Assembly (NCBI GenBank): GCA_002720865.1
Contig: PBIO01000017.1
Coordinates: forward strand, 124,001 to 188,000
From: Halobacteriovorax sp.
GTDB lineage: Bacteria > Bdellovibrionota > Bacteriovoracia > Bacteriovoracales > Bacteriovoracaceae
Direction: 5' to 3'
DNA: 64,000 nucleotides
A program made the translations under genes and the position numbers. The notes beneath the pieces were generated by a model. That model saw nothing but the letters and a program-made list of their open reading frames with translations, did not search any database and had not been told where the DNA came from. Positions 55,201 through 63,670 of the stretch are shown here, piece after piece. Numbering within the stretch: position 1 is the stretch's first letter; every line of letters starts with the position of its first letter.

Positions 55201-57891
55201 CGCACAGTAAGTAGAAACTTCTGTCCAAGTAGTTCCGGCCGTGGCCGCATGATAACACTTATCTGTATCTTTATTATAGTAAAGTACGTCGTCAGCATCA
55301 GCAGTAACAGTTCCGTTTGGATCTGATTGTCCAATAGTCGCCTTAGTACAAGATTGGCCACTATTACATTTATCTAAATTATAAGAACAGACGTTTTTAT
55401 TAGTATCCTTTAATTCATCAAATTTATTAAACTTAGGTCCAACTGCTGTAATATTTTTCCAACCATTATGAATGGCTGAATAAGGCTGTACCGTTACAGC
55501 AAAAGTATAAGTTGAAGTTGCGCCTGATAAATCCTCTAGTGTGATTGTAATATTTGCTGTTCCAACATTACCAACTTGTGGCGTGATTTCTAATCTAAAA
55601 TCACCATCCCCTTCACTGGTTGCACCGCCAAAGGCAGATCCTGGCATGGCCCCAACTGTTTGTGCTGTATCATTAAAGAAAACAGAGATATTTCCGCCGG
55701 GTACAAGAATGGCGTTATCGCTGGTGATAGAGGTTACACCAAGAGTATCTGTATCTTCGGAACCAGCGCCCCCTTCATCAACTCCGATATTATCAACAAC
55801 AATAGTTCCCTCGCCTTCATTCACAACAATATCTTGAATATAAGAAGGCTCAGTAGCGTTATCTACAATTTCCCAATCTGCTGACGTTGTTCCCGTAGTT
55901 TTCCAACAAACTCCATCAGAGTTATTAAAATAGATAATTGGTTTTGCCGCTGTATGAGTCGAAGGAGTTATGGCATTAATTGGATCTGTTGTGCCAAGAC
56001 ATCCATTCCCACCACAGGCGTTTAAATCAGAATAAGTACTATAGTTACAGATAAGAGGTTTATCATTTGTTCCCGTGATATCTATATATACCGTTTGTGT
56101 AATTGACGTACTAACTCCATCAGAGGCCGTATAAGTAAATGAATCGGCATAAGGATTGGTAGCATTCCCTCCGGCCATGGCCGTACTGGCCTGGGCAACT
56201 ACGGGAGTGGCTCCAAGAACGGTGACCACAACAAGATTTTTAGCAACCGGATGAGCGGCAATAGCCGTTCCGACATGAGTTGGTAGTGTGGATGCTCCAT
56301 CATTATCTACATAGATAGTAATATCTTCACCATTTAAAGGATCAATTATGATTTGCGGATTTGTTCCAATATTGGGTGCATCTAAAATTGTAATATCAAT
56401 ATTATTTCCTTCAGGTCCACCTATGATTGAATCTATTTGAAGGTCGCCTTGAAGATACTGGGCAAAAGTTGGGGTAGCTGAATTTTGTAAGTTTCCACTA
56501 TTGGCCGTATAAGAGCAAGAGAACACGCCGGCCGTAGTTGTACAACCGGAAAGAACTCCACCTGTTGGTGAACTAGAAACTGCATAAGTTAAGGAAGCTG
56601 GTGCTTCATCCCAACCTTGATCGATAGAAAAACTTATGGCCCCTGAAGGAGCTGGTCCAGCGGGCTCTAAAAAATCAACCGTTGGCTGTTGTCCGTCAAC
56701 AGTTGAGTGAGCGATTGGTCTATCATCAACACTTGCTAAGGTAATATTAAAAGTTTTCGCTGTAGAAGATGCCGTGGCACCAGTTGTGTCGTGAATTTGA
56801 TAACTAACTACAGGCGTGCTTGTAGCATCGACATTTTCTTTTGGTCTAACAGGTACATCACAAAGAAGTGCTCCTAAAGTAGAAGTACAAGTACAGTTAC
56901 CGGTTTGAAATACATCACTAACACTTGGGTCAATAGTACATGTAAAAGTGTCAGTAAATTCGGCCGAATCTAGCTCAGTTCCGGTCAGTTGCCCATTAGC
57001 GGCATTAAAGCTAAAGGCAGTATCTTCTGTAAAACTTCCAGAAACTGAACTCGAATCTGCCGTTGGCGCATCCGCATTAAGTGCACCTTGATTTACCGTT
57101 ACAGTAATAGTCGAGTAGTTAGTATCACCAGTAGCAACCTGAACCGAGTCCCTAACTCCGATAACAATTGTATCACCGCTTGCAAGTTCATCATCTGCAT
57201 CAGGTATATAAGTAAAAATACCGGTTGATGAAACGATGCTCGCATTAGATTTTGGATCAGTTAAAATTGTAAATTCAAGAGGAGTATTGTTTTCATTAGC
57301 TGCTCCCCCATGTAAATCGGAGAAGCTTCCAGCGGTTGTTACCTGTCCTGCGACAACCGTTAAATCTAAACTTGTAGTTGCGACAGTAGAATCTTCGTCC
57401 ACCGTGATCGCAGCGTTAGTTGTTACTGGTGTGTCGTTGACTGAAGAAATAGTTACCGATACATATTTTGTGTTACTAACACCATCGTCGTCTGTAACTG
57501 TGTATTTGAAGTCTGCCGGTCCATTATAGTCTGGAGTGGGAGTTAGGATAACTTGGCAGACACCGCCAGTACAAGAACAGAGCGGAAGTGGGTTTGGTAA
57601 ATAAAGATTTGTATCAAGATCAGTAACTGAACAAGAAAAAGCGTTGTCGCTATTAACATCAGAATAAGTTAAGGTAATGGCCGTGGCCGCTGAATCTTCG
57701 ACTAATGAAAATGAAGCTAGAGTTGCAACTGGTGGGCTTTGGGTAACGACGGCACCTTGACATGAACGAGATACCGTATCGAAGACCTGCCCAGACGCAC
57801 AGTCTGGGTTCTTTGTTTTCTTAGATCCTCCGCCTAAACAGCCGACCAAAAAAACCAACATCAATGTGGTTATAATTCCTATTCTCTTCAT
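52273..57891 (-). CDS. Giant lipoprotein: cadherin-like repeats, Cys modules and a C-terminal FGE-sulfatase-like domain
   Basis: A 1872-residue lipoprotein (lipobox FLVGC, Cys18). The N-terminal half has tandem Ig/cadherin-like repeats with DYNGPADFKYTVTDDDGV and VNDTPV motifs. From about residue 640 on there are eight copies of a Cys module of roughly 45-60 residues. Each reads C..., a C near a GxxDPNG-like segment, then VTAPIGTxFxD and CYxNxDxxTxW. The C-terminal part also has VGNVAEWT near 1460 and ends GFRCVVPISG, both typical of SUMF1/FGE-sulfatase domains. It is probably surface-exposed; binding or adhesion is likely. No frameshift is seen. Confidence 0.8.
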   Translation of the reverse strand: MKRIGIITTLMLVFLVGCLGGGSKKTKNPDCASGQVFDTVSRSCQGAVVTQSPPVATLASFSLVEDSAATAITLTYSDVNSDNAFSCSVTDLDTNLYLPNPLPLCSCTGGVCQVILTPTPDYNGPADFKYTVTDDDGVSNTKYVSVTISSVNDTPVTTNAAITVDEDSTVATTSLDLTVVAGQVTTAGSFSDLHGGAANENNTPLEFTILTDPKSNASIVSSTGIFTYIPDADDELASGDTIVIGVRDSVQVATGDTNYSTITVTVNQGALNADAPTADSSSVSGSFTEDTAFSFNAANGQLTGTELDSAEFTDTFTCTIDPSVSDVFQTGNCTCTSTLGALLCDVPVRPKENVDATSTPVVSYQIHDTTGATASSTAKTFNITLASVDDRPIAHSTVDGQQPTVDFLEPAGPAPSGAISFSIDQGWDEAPASLTYAVSSSPTGGVLSGCTTTAGVFSCSYTANSGNLQNSATPTFAQYLQGDLQIDSIIGGPEGNNIDITILDAPNIGTNPQIIIDPLNGEDITIYVDNDGASTLPTHVGTAIAAHPVAKNLVVVTVLGATPVVAQASTAMAGGNATNPYADSFTYTASDGVSTSITQTVYIDITGTNDKPLICNYSTYSDLNACGGNGCLGTTDPINAITPSTHTAAKPIIYFNNSDGVCWKTTGTTSADWEIVDNATEPSYIQDIVVNEGEGTIVVDNIGVDEGGAGSEDTDTLGVTSITSDNAILVPGGNISVFFNDTAQTVGAMPGSAFGGATSEGDGDFRLEITPQVGNVGTANITITLEDLSGATSTYTFAVTVQPYSAIHNGWKNITAVGPKFNKFDELKDTNKNVCSYNLDKCNSGQSCTKATIGQSDPNGTVTADADDVLYYNKDTDKCYHAATAGTTWTEVSTYCAVTPTNLNINCKTLDAGTDVASCISGSAPTINATALNQYFWDATNSLCYRSIATGTGAADWETYNATAEVTIEWEDFDVVPAGESIINYEVYRRLANEQFDYTQRLNREAIDDNVKTFTDNAINSMFPPVPGTVYYYEVRPIIQPNNGTDQTLSTNTDEVFKTLRVTAPPDNMVFVHRWMVNKTMCEKIHSTTIDPNNNYRCRYEGPGDLGAEPRRTIASPVPLPDSNYYDIKYDMLVDRYEAGCNYNSAPTCTGTSDGACVGINDPTTDAIDGGANGVIYYARSVGKCYVSSGGGTTWSEIDGNTSITDYVKAHLPPIVNVTQTNAHNFCASEVAPSVLGLSFNTAATSSNCEFTKGLCSGSDCSGNPDPNAGGVTAPIGSVYFDIDSTNCFYNVNGSDWSLSGCNVSKGACAGSDCVGAGAPGMVAKLGSTYYDTTGLSCYQNTDGATTWALVTTGQRLAKVLPTRKEQMAYGLWDTENNTDSAIATLETGLSLNSSAKCNSSQASGLSTNYSDVPVPDSNTFYTLPGTATSNIRSMMTGSDETNQCISRFGVQDHVGNVAEWTAERFNCRDTVVNCPFSVNACDTTDSQCTAASDPNGSVTAPIGTYFRDTGNSICWINADDSTEWTPAHCGYDRDGCDTGDTRCIGTATPNGTVTAGQGTLFWDSAARTCYENTNSGTAWTAVDFSADLRFGAANCKARINGETDALAATTNDMRYGDGTDQWFQTYVLDGRVGPCVDSNSDNACDGNIDSWSLEDERNNAGRYIIPMGLPVVTQFNSLFTASNILDFLFEIGPTNGITSTQLRDDIITIDSATIAGETSGCGGVATGGSYLDGVGAGVYNMELLPCTDSIKSRITVGDVTIVQRGAVTPNLEFVQNGARTDENIAVANAGTGQIQVELRFDGSNVTSTPASIVQAINSDAGASAMVFAFISGDAQETQSSTAQTNFTETEKSSAMIDVGFRCVVPISGYQE

Positions 57892-57926
57892 TTCACCTAT
57901 CTAAGGGTCCCACACCCTCGTATCTC

Positions 57927-57956
57927 CTTTTCGCCCTAATCGGGACCGAACTTTAG
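57927..57956 (-). promoter_or_regulatory. Sigma-28-like promoter motif of the giant lipoprotein
   Basis: On the minus strand CTAAAG, 17 bases, CGAAAAG, ending 35 bases before the ATG. The region also holds a GGTCCC/GGGACC inverted repeat (57905-57947), which overlaps the motif. A second, sigma-70-like TTGACG with TATCCC is further upstream. Confidence 0.45.
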
Positions 57957-58122
57957 AGTTTCTCTCTATAGGGATATTTTCTACCGGAAGGCCGTCAAGG
58001 AATCTTCATATGTACTTTCTTGAACGATAACTGATACTTAGGTGGTAACCGACTAATTTAGTGGTCGTTTTAAATAAAGAATTAATGAACACTTTTTAAG
58101 GCATTTTTTTGTAAAAAACCAA

Positions 58123-60207
58123 TTATCGTCCAATTATATTAATTGACCAATCTACAAAGGTACCTGTGTGTGCAGGGGCTGAATCGAGGTCAGAATTTCC
58201 AGAGTCACTGCCAAGACCATCAATAACTTTTAGGGTCCAATTTCCATTTGAAGACTCTCCGTAAAAAGCATTAGAAAGAAAAATTGCTCCGCTATGATCA
58301 TCAACCCAATCAGGTGTTGCCCCATCTAACCCAATAAGAAGTGAATTATTAATATTTAAAATAATACTTTTTGTTCCACTAGGAGAAGTAAGTTCTATTC
58401 CTAAGTCTCCAGGTCTTGGGTGAGTAATATTAAGCTTTATCTGCACTGCCTCAACTGTATAAGCTTGAGTAACATTAATTGAGTTTGAAAGTCCTGTCGG
58501 ACTACTATCCGGTATGGCCGTATTTACTGTACTTGTTGATAAAGAAAATGCCGGGTCAGTTTCACTTGGCATTCCAGTTAAAAAAGAGCTGTAATTTTTT
58601 GCCATTGTTACAGCGGCATCTGCATCGATTTGACCAAATCCATAGTAATTATGAAAATTGTATCCCGCTGCATTTTGAATCCAACCAAGTGAATAAGTAT
58701 GCCCAATCATATCGTCATTATCGACAGCTACATAAGGACCATTATCGTAGTCAAAGCCAGCATCAACTACTGTATCTGAAGAAGCCGCATCTATTTTTTC
58801 AGCGGTAGCTGCTAAGATATGTTTTATATCTCTCCATGTAAGATTGGCATTTGCTTCCATTAGTAGTGCAACTAAGCCACTTACCATTGGTGCGGCAGAG
58901 GATGTTCCGTTAAAACTTTGAGTATAATTACAGTCCGTATTTCCGTCTCCACCAATTTGAAAATTAAAACCAGTTAGACCAAATCTTGCGTATCCATCAA
59001 GGCAGCCGGCTGTGTCAGTTGTCATGATGGCAGGGTTTGTTTTTCCAAACTCTCCACCAGGAGCAGAAACCCAAAGATTGGCGCCTGCGGATGAATATGA
59101 CGACTTAACACCCAGTGCATTGGTAGCACCGACAACAATATACCAAGGAAGTTCATCCTCGGACCCAAGATTTGAGCTATGACTAAAGCACATAAGCCCT
59201 AAGAAAAAGCTACCATTACTAAAATCACATTCTTGAAAGGAGTTACCGGCACTTTTAACGTATACTGATCCCTTCCCTCCACGCTGAGTACTTAAACCAT
59301 ATTTAACTTGATCGATATAAGTGCTGTCAGCATTTAGAGCTGTAGGATAAAAGCTAGATCCATAACTATAATTATAAACATCTAAGTCCCCACTAGCCTG
59401 ATCTAAATGAACCGCTGTCGATTGAGTCACTCCAGTTCCAAGATAGTTTAGGCCAACTAGTTTTGCTTCAGGTGCAACTCCCCTTGATCCAATTCCATTC
59501 CAGCCCACGGCCGCAATAATACCGGCCACGGAAGTTCCATGGTCACCACCTGTTGCAACTCCAGGGTCGCCAAAATAAGGAGCGCTTGTCTTATAGTCTT
59601 TATTAAGGGGATTTAAAACGTTAACAAATAAATCCGGATGATCAATATCAAGTCCCGTATCACTAACACCAACTTTAATATCTTTTCCAAAATTTCCGGT
59701 TCTTAAAACCTCGTCTAAATTAATATCTTCACCGACAGTTCCACCATTATTTGCAAAATTAGACTGACCGGTATTTCTAATATGCCAAGCATTTTCCTTT
59801 AGAGGATCGCCATAAACTTGAACAGAAAAGGGCCCTAGTTCAGTAAATTTAATTCCCTTGTAGGCCGTAATTCTAATATTATTTGTGGTTCCAGATTCTC
59901 TTGGTATTCCAGTCAAGGCCCCTGTACTTTCATGAATACTAAGCCAGCCCGGTAATCCCGTGGCAGAAAACCGCAGACCAGAATCATGCAGAGTTGGCGA
60001 CCAAGAGTAAAGGAGGTCTTGATTCGTTACTACAGTTGGTACTCCACTAATAAAAGGAGTTTCACTGGGAATCAAAGTTACACTTCCGCCTTTGCTTATT
60101 TTTCCTGCATTTGTCTTATCCCCAGGGGTTGGAACGCAGGAGCCTAGTGATGTCATCAACAACACTAAACCAAGGTAAATATTAAAGTGCTTACGCATCT
60201 TACTCAT
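58123..60207 (-). CDS. Subtilisin-family protease lipoprotein with a P domain
   Basis: A 694-residue protein. The lipoprotein signal is LMTSLGSC, with Cys at about 24. A putative Ig domain follows (RFSATGLPGWLSIHESTGALTG). The S8 protease domain has catalytic Asp in VGVSDTGLDIDHPD, His in GGDHGTSVAGI and Ser in FNGTSSAAPMVSGL. The C-terminal P/proprotein-convertase-like domain contains ITHPRPGDLGIELTSPSGT. All three catalytic residues are present. The gene is preceded by a sigma-28-like motif. Surface proteolysis is the likely role, of prey proteins if the host is predatory. Confidence 0.92.
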   Translation of the reverse strand: MSKMRKHFNIYLGLVLLMTSLGSCVPTPGDKTNAGKISKGGSVTLIPSETPFISGVPTVVTNQDLLYSWSPTLHDSGLRFSATGLPGWLSIHESTGALTGIPRESGTTNNIRITAYKGIKFTELGPFSVQVYGDPLKENAWHIRNTGQSNFANNGGTVGEDINLDEVLRTGNFGKDIKVGVSDTGLDIDHPDLFVNVLNPLNKDYKTSAPYFGDPGVATGGDHGTSVAGIIAAVGWNGIGSRGVAPEAKLVGLNYLGTGVTQSTAVHLDQASGDLDVYNYSYGSSFYPTALNADSTYIDQVKYGLSTQRGGKGSVYVKSAGNSFQECDFSNGSFFLGLMCFSHSSNLGSEDELPWYIVVGATNALGVKSSYSSAGANLWVSAPGGEFGKTNPAIMTTDTAGCLDGYARFGLTGFNFQIGGDGNTDCNYTQSFNGTSSAAPMVSGLVALLMEANANLTWRDIKHILAATAEKIDAASSDTVVDAGFDYDNGPYVAVDNDDMIGHTYSLGWIQNAAGYNFHNYYGFGQIDADAAVTMAKNYSSFLTGMPSETDPAFSLSTSTVNTAIPDSSPTGLSNSINVTQAYTVEAVQIKLNITHPRPGDLGIELTSPSGTKSIILNINNSLLIGLDGATPDWVDDHSGAIFLSNAFYGESSNGNWTLKVIDGLGSDSGNSDLDSAPAHTGTFVDWSINIIGR

Positions 60208-60228
60208 TATAGTAGACCTCTATACTCT

Positions 60229-60258
60229 CTTATCGAGAGCAAGCCATAAATACTTGAG
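60229..60258 (-). promoter_or_regulatory. Sigma-28-like promoter motif of the subtilisin gene
   Basis: On the minus strand CTCAAG, 17 bases, CGATAAG, ending 21 bases before the ATG. The CGATAA is the exact sigma-28 -10 core. AGAGG lies between as ribosome site. Confidence 0.45.
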
Positions 60259-60280
60259 TAATTTATTTTTTGGAATGATT

Positions 60281-60970
60281 CTAATTGCTTACAGGTGGGC
60301 TTTCTAGAATTTCGAGCTCAACTCTCTCCACCCTTGAATCACCACTAATTTGGGCCAAAATAGATTCGATTTTCTCTAAGTCATTAGTTTTAAGAAGCGT
60401 TAAGCGAATACCTGGAAAGTTGGCCTCTTCTTCGAGAGAGTAGGACTCTTGTACTTCTGACCAGCTTTTATGATCATAAAGTTTTATTTTAAAAACCCCT
60501 GTTAAGATACCAAGTCTTTTAGTTCTAGCATTTTGAACAATAAGATTTTTAGCTTCACTATCACTAGCTTTCTTAACTATGAGATGCCCAAACTTCTTTT
60601 CAACTATGTCCTCTTCCCTAAAATTATGCCTTTCAGATTCTTTTACCGCGACTAGGTCTTCAACTAAATTGAAATTTTGATTACCACTTTTAAAAACTCT
60701 TATCTTCGAAGGTTTAAAGCTGCTGGGTTTTCTTTCTTCTAATCTTTTAAACAATAAACTAGTTTTAAAATCTTCGGAGCTTTCTACTTTTTGCCCTTCT
60801 TTTTCTGCTGGTAATCTTTTATAAACAGGGGGTTTAGTGCTTGATTTTTTCTCGCTATTTATAGAGCCCTCATCTGCATCAAAGCTCTCTTGATATTTAT
60901 CCCAGGTAAGTGTCCATACTAGAGTTAAAACTCCCAAACTCCCCACTAATATGAGCATTCGCTTTTTCAT
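60281..60970 (-). CDS. Membrane-anchored protein of unknown function
   Basis: A 229-residue protein with an N-terminal helix (residues 5-22) followed by a Lys-, Ser- and Glu-rich linker. A mixed domain (about 90-225) may resemble inhibitor or propeptide folds, with FPGIRLTLLKTNDLEKIESILAQI. The similarity is general, and I do not assign a family. It lies upstream of the subtilisin gene with a 73-base gap and is a candidate inhibitor or helper. No ribosome site precedes the ATG at 60970, so the message may be leaderless or the start may be at codon 5. Confidence 0.65.
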   Translation of the reverse strand: MKKRMLILVGSLGVLTLVWTLTWDKYQESFDADEGSINSEKKSSTKPPVYKRLPAEKEGQKVESSEDFKTSLLFKRLEERKPSSFKPSKIRVFKSGNQNFNLVEDLVAVKESERHNFREEDIVEKKFGHLIVKKASDSEAKNLIVQNARTKRLGILTGVFKIKLYDHKSWSEVQESYSLEEEANFPGIRLTLLKTNDLEKIESILAQISGDSRVERVELEILESPPVSN

Positions 60971-60976
60971 ACTATT

Positions 60977-61006
60977 ACTATCGGCTATTTAAGGGCTAAG
61001 CTTAAG
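60977..61006 (-). promoter_or_regulatory. Sigma-28-like promoter motif, weakest copy
   Basis: On the minus strand CTTAAG, 17 bases, CGATAGT, preceded by GC to give GCCGATAG. The motif ends only six bases before the ATG at 60970. If it is a promoter, the message is leaderless or starts translation at the codon-5 ATG. Confidence 0.35.
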
Positions 61007-61060
61007 GGGAAAGGCTTAACCCCTTAATATTTTTGACGCTTAGAATGATATAATTTCTAT

Positions 61061-61951
61061 GTGAGAGAAAGAATCATTTATTTCCTTATTTTTCTAATCT
61101 TTGCATCCACTAATGTGGCCAAGGCCTACGATCAACTTGTGGTCGTGCAAACTGTTTCTACCAGTAAAAAAACCTTTGTCATAAGAAAAGGTTTTGTGGA
61201 TGGAATTGCCATTGGGCAGGAATCACTTTTTACAATTAGAAACGCTGGTGTTGTGGCAACTGCAACCGAAGTAAATAGAACAATGTCTATTTGGGAAGTC
61301 AACGATAAGCGAGGCGGAGTTGCTTTTGAAAAAGGCGAGTTTGTCACTTTCACAAACTCTATTGAAAATTTAATTCTAGAACTTCCAAAATTAGAAAAAA
61401 TCTCTGAAAAAGGCTTACGTTTTAAAACGAAGAATTATTGGATTGCGAGAGGTAACCTTTCATATGCCCTAAGTGATAGTGTTTCCTCCTTAGAGGCCGA
61501 GGCTCAATCTACTAGGTCCGGTTATCAAGTAGAAGGATTGTTCGTTGTAAACTTTGACCCAAGATGGGAGCTTGGAGTTGGAATCCGCTATGATAGCGAG
61601 GTCCAAAAAATTTCTGAGCCAGTATTAGACGTACCAACAACAAGGCTAGCGGCTATTGGAGAGCTTAATTATCTTTTCAACCAAGACGAAACAGACAGAA
61701 GCTATTTTTATGTTGGAGCCGGTCTTGGCTATGGAATCTCTTCTACCACTGTTGATGAGTCAGTAAGTACAGGTTCAGTATTCATCTTACCCGTACTTAA
61801 ACTTGGATTTTCCAAATTCATCGGTAATAGTAAATGGGTCTTACTAGAAGCGGCCATGGAGTCGATTGGCGCACAAGAAAGTTTTGCTGACGGAGTTGAA
61901 CAAAACACAACTATCGTTAATTCAAAAATGTCTATAGGTTTTAAGTTCTAA
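61061..61951 (+). CDS. Exported beta-barrel-like protein
   Basis: A 296-residue protein with a signal peptide ending at about AKA (residue 22). The N-terminal domain (about 25-105) is small and beta-rich. From about 125 there are alternating strands ending SMSIGFKF, with a terminal Phe as in outer-membrane barrels. GTG 61061 is the only start that keeps the signal. A TATAAT at 61049-61054 lies very close to it. Its stop overlaps the convergent oxygenase gene by four bases. No family is assigned. Confidence 0.7.
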   Translation: MRERIIYFLIFLIFASTNVAKAYDQLVVVQTVSTSKKTFVIRKGFVDGIAIGQESLFTIRNAGVVATATEVNRTMSIWEVNDKRGGVAFEKGEFVTFTNSIENLILELPKLEKISEKGLRFKTKNYWIARGNLSYALSDSVSSLEAEAQSTRSGYQVEGLFVVNFDPRWELGVGIRYDSEVQKISEPVLDVPTTRLAAIGELNYLFNQDETDRSYFYVGAGLGYGISSTTVDESVSTGSVFILPVLKLGFSKFIGNSKWVLLEAAMESIGAQESFADGVEQNTTIVNSKMSIGFKF

Positions 61952-62889
61952 GAATAAAGCCCAATTTCCTCAAGTCTTTGAATAAGAAAATCAGCTGAGT
62001 TAATATCTTCATATTTTTTGCCTTCACCTACACATGAGTCCAAACATGAAATCATTGCTCCATCATGTGGATGAACAAAGAAAGGCATTGAATATCTTGT
62101 TTCTCCAGAATCATCGGGATTCACCACTCTATGAGTTGTAGAAGGAAGAACATCGTTTGTTAACCGGCTCATCATATCACCTGTATCAACAACGATTTGA
62201 CCTGGTAGTGTTTTAACTGGAAGCCATTTTCCGTCTCTATCTAGAAGCTCAAGTCCACTTCCTGTAGCACCAACTAACATCGTGATTAGATTTATATCTT
62301 CATGAGCTCCCGCCCTGACTGAATTTTTTGTATCTTCACCTGTAGTAGGTGGATAGTGAATCGTTCTTAAAATTGTATTCCCATCGTGGATCATTTCTTT
62401 AAAGAAATTCTTGGGAGTTCCAAGGGCTTCACCTATCGCTTCTAATAAAATAACTGCGGTTTGATCCATAGAAGAATATAGCTCTAGAAAAGCTTTTTTA
62501 AAATTTGCAATTTCTGTGGGCCAAAGGTTTTTTGGATAAACATTATAGTAAGGGCTTTCTTCATTTAGCTCTCTTCCAACATGCCAAAATTCTTTTAAGT
62601 CTCCATGCTTTGAGTCTTTAGCATGTTCCTTTTTAAAGGGCGTATAACCTCTTTGTCCGCCAGGAACTCCTCCGTACTTTTCTTTTGTTTCAATTGGAAG
62701 ATGAAAAAATTGATGAACGAGCTCATAGGCCTCATCTACCTTTTTTTGGTCAACAGTATGATCAGTCAAAATAATGAATCCATATTCTTTTAGACCAATA
62801 AAAAGATTATCCACAAAGTTTTTTCTTTGCTCAGCTGAACCATTTACATAATCTAATAAACTTAATTCTGGCACCCTTCTTTCGGCCAT
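61948..62889 (-). CDS. 2-Oxoglutarate/Fe(II)-dependent oxygenase-like protein (isopenicillin N synthase family)
   Basis: A 313-residue protein. The iron ligands are AHEDI near residue 203 (His and Asp) and TTHRV near 260. The RYSMPFF motif that binds 2-oxoglutarate lies near 275. The N-terminal DIOX_N-like region contains GFIILTDHTVD. The substrate is unknown; neighbouring genes do not form an obvious pathway. AGAGGATGAT precedes the ATG. Confidence 0.88.
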   Translation of the reverse strand: MAERRVPELSLLDYVNGSAEQRKNFVDNLFIGLKEYGFIILTDHTVDQKKVDEAYELVHQFFHLPIETKEKYGGVPGGQRGYTPFKKEHAKDSKHGDLKEFWHVGRELNEESPYYNVYPKNLWPTEIANFKKAFLELYSSMDQTAVILLEAIGEALGTPKNFFKEMIHDGNTILRTIHYPPTTGEDTKNSVRAGAHEDINLITMLVGATGSGLELLDRDGKWLPVKTLPGQIVVDTGDMMSRLTNDVLPSTTHRVVNPDDSGETRYSMPFFVHPHDGAMISCLDSCVGEGKKYEDINSADFLIQRLEEIGLYS

Positions 62890-62968
62890 ATCATCCTCTC
62901 AAATCTACTCAATTCCCTCTTAACTTGCTTAAAATGACGTAAAGTTGCAATTTAAAAGTAATTTTTAC

Positions 62969-63670
62969 CTAGTGATGGGGCTCTTCTGGCTTAAAAATAT
63001 TCGTCCCGACCCTAACATAATCAGCTCCTTCCTCAGCAGCTATTATATAGTCTCGGCTCATCCCCATGGAAAGTTTCATAGGGGGAAGCTCAAAATCACG
63101 TTTTAAAGTATTTCTAACTTTAACCAGGCTCTTAAAGCAGCTCCTAGCATCTTTCTCAAAGTCCTCCGTCCTAATCTTACCCATAGTCATAAGACCGGCT
63201 AGATAAAAGTTGGAGTTTTCCATTCTAGAGATCATATTGGCCGCGGCAGCAAGCTCATCATAATTGGAAATTGAAAAACCTTGTTTCTCTTCTTCCTGAC
63301 TCGTATTAATTTGTAGAAAAAAACCTAATGAATCGCCGTTAAAATGTTCTTCTTTTTTGTAGAGATTTTCTAAGGTTTTAAGAGAGTCTATAGAATGAAT
63401 AAATCTTAGATTTGGAATTTTTAAGAGACGATTTATTTTGTTGGATTGTAGGTGGCCTATAAAATGCCAGGTAATATCTCGATCTTTTAAAAAAATAGCT
63501 TTTTCTTCAAGATCACCAATACGGTTTTCACCAAAATCGGACTGACCTGATTCAAGAGCATATTCTATACTTTCTATATCAGTAGATTTTGAGACGGCCA
63601 CAAGCTCAGTTGTACCAAGTTCTCTTTTTACTAAATCAAGTCTAACTTTGATCAGCTCAGCTCTGTCCAT
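62969..63670 (-). CDS. YggS/PLPBP-family PLP-binding protein
   Basis: A 233-residue protein of the PLP homeostasis family. The PLP-lysine is in LVAVSKSTDIESI near residue 28. Further family blocks are FGENRIGDLEEKA near 46, WHFIGHLQSNKINRLL near 68, GLMTMG near 158, LSMGMSRDYIIAAEEGADYVRVGTNIF near 205. It fits the usual length. It overlaps the upstream small gene by 14 bases, so the two are co-translated. Confidence 0.94.
   Translation of the reverse strand: MDRAELIKVRLDLVKRELGTTELVAVSKSTDIESIEYALESGQSDFGENRIGDLEEKAIFLKDRDITWHFIGHLQSNKINRLLKIPNLRFIHSIDSLKTLENLYKKEEHFNGDSLGFFLQINTSQEEEKQGFSISNYDELAAAANMISRMENSNFYLAGLMTMGKIRTEDFEKDARSCFKSLVKVRNTLKRDFELPPMKLSMGMSRDYIIAAEEGADYVRVGTNIFKPEEPHH

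Noticed and set aside
52751-57529. Plus-strand open frames inside the giant lipoprotein gene
   Set aside because: They are shadows of the long minus-strand gene and lack ribosome sites and family features.
57905-57947. Leader inverted repeat GGTCCC/GGGACC considered as a riboswitch, including c-di-GMP type
   Set aside because: No conserved c-di-GMP riboswitch core or other known aptamer pattern is seen. It is only a six-base-pair stem across a 31-base loop.
61033-61054. TTGACG and TATAAT upstream of the beta-barrel-like gene as a sigma-70 promoter
   Set aside because: The spacing is only ten bases, and the -10 box would leave almost no leader before the GTG.
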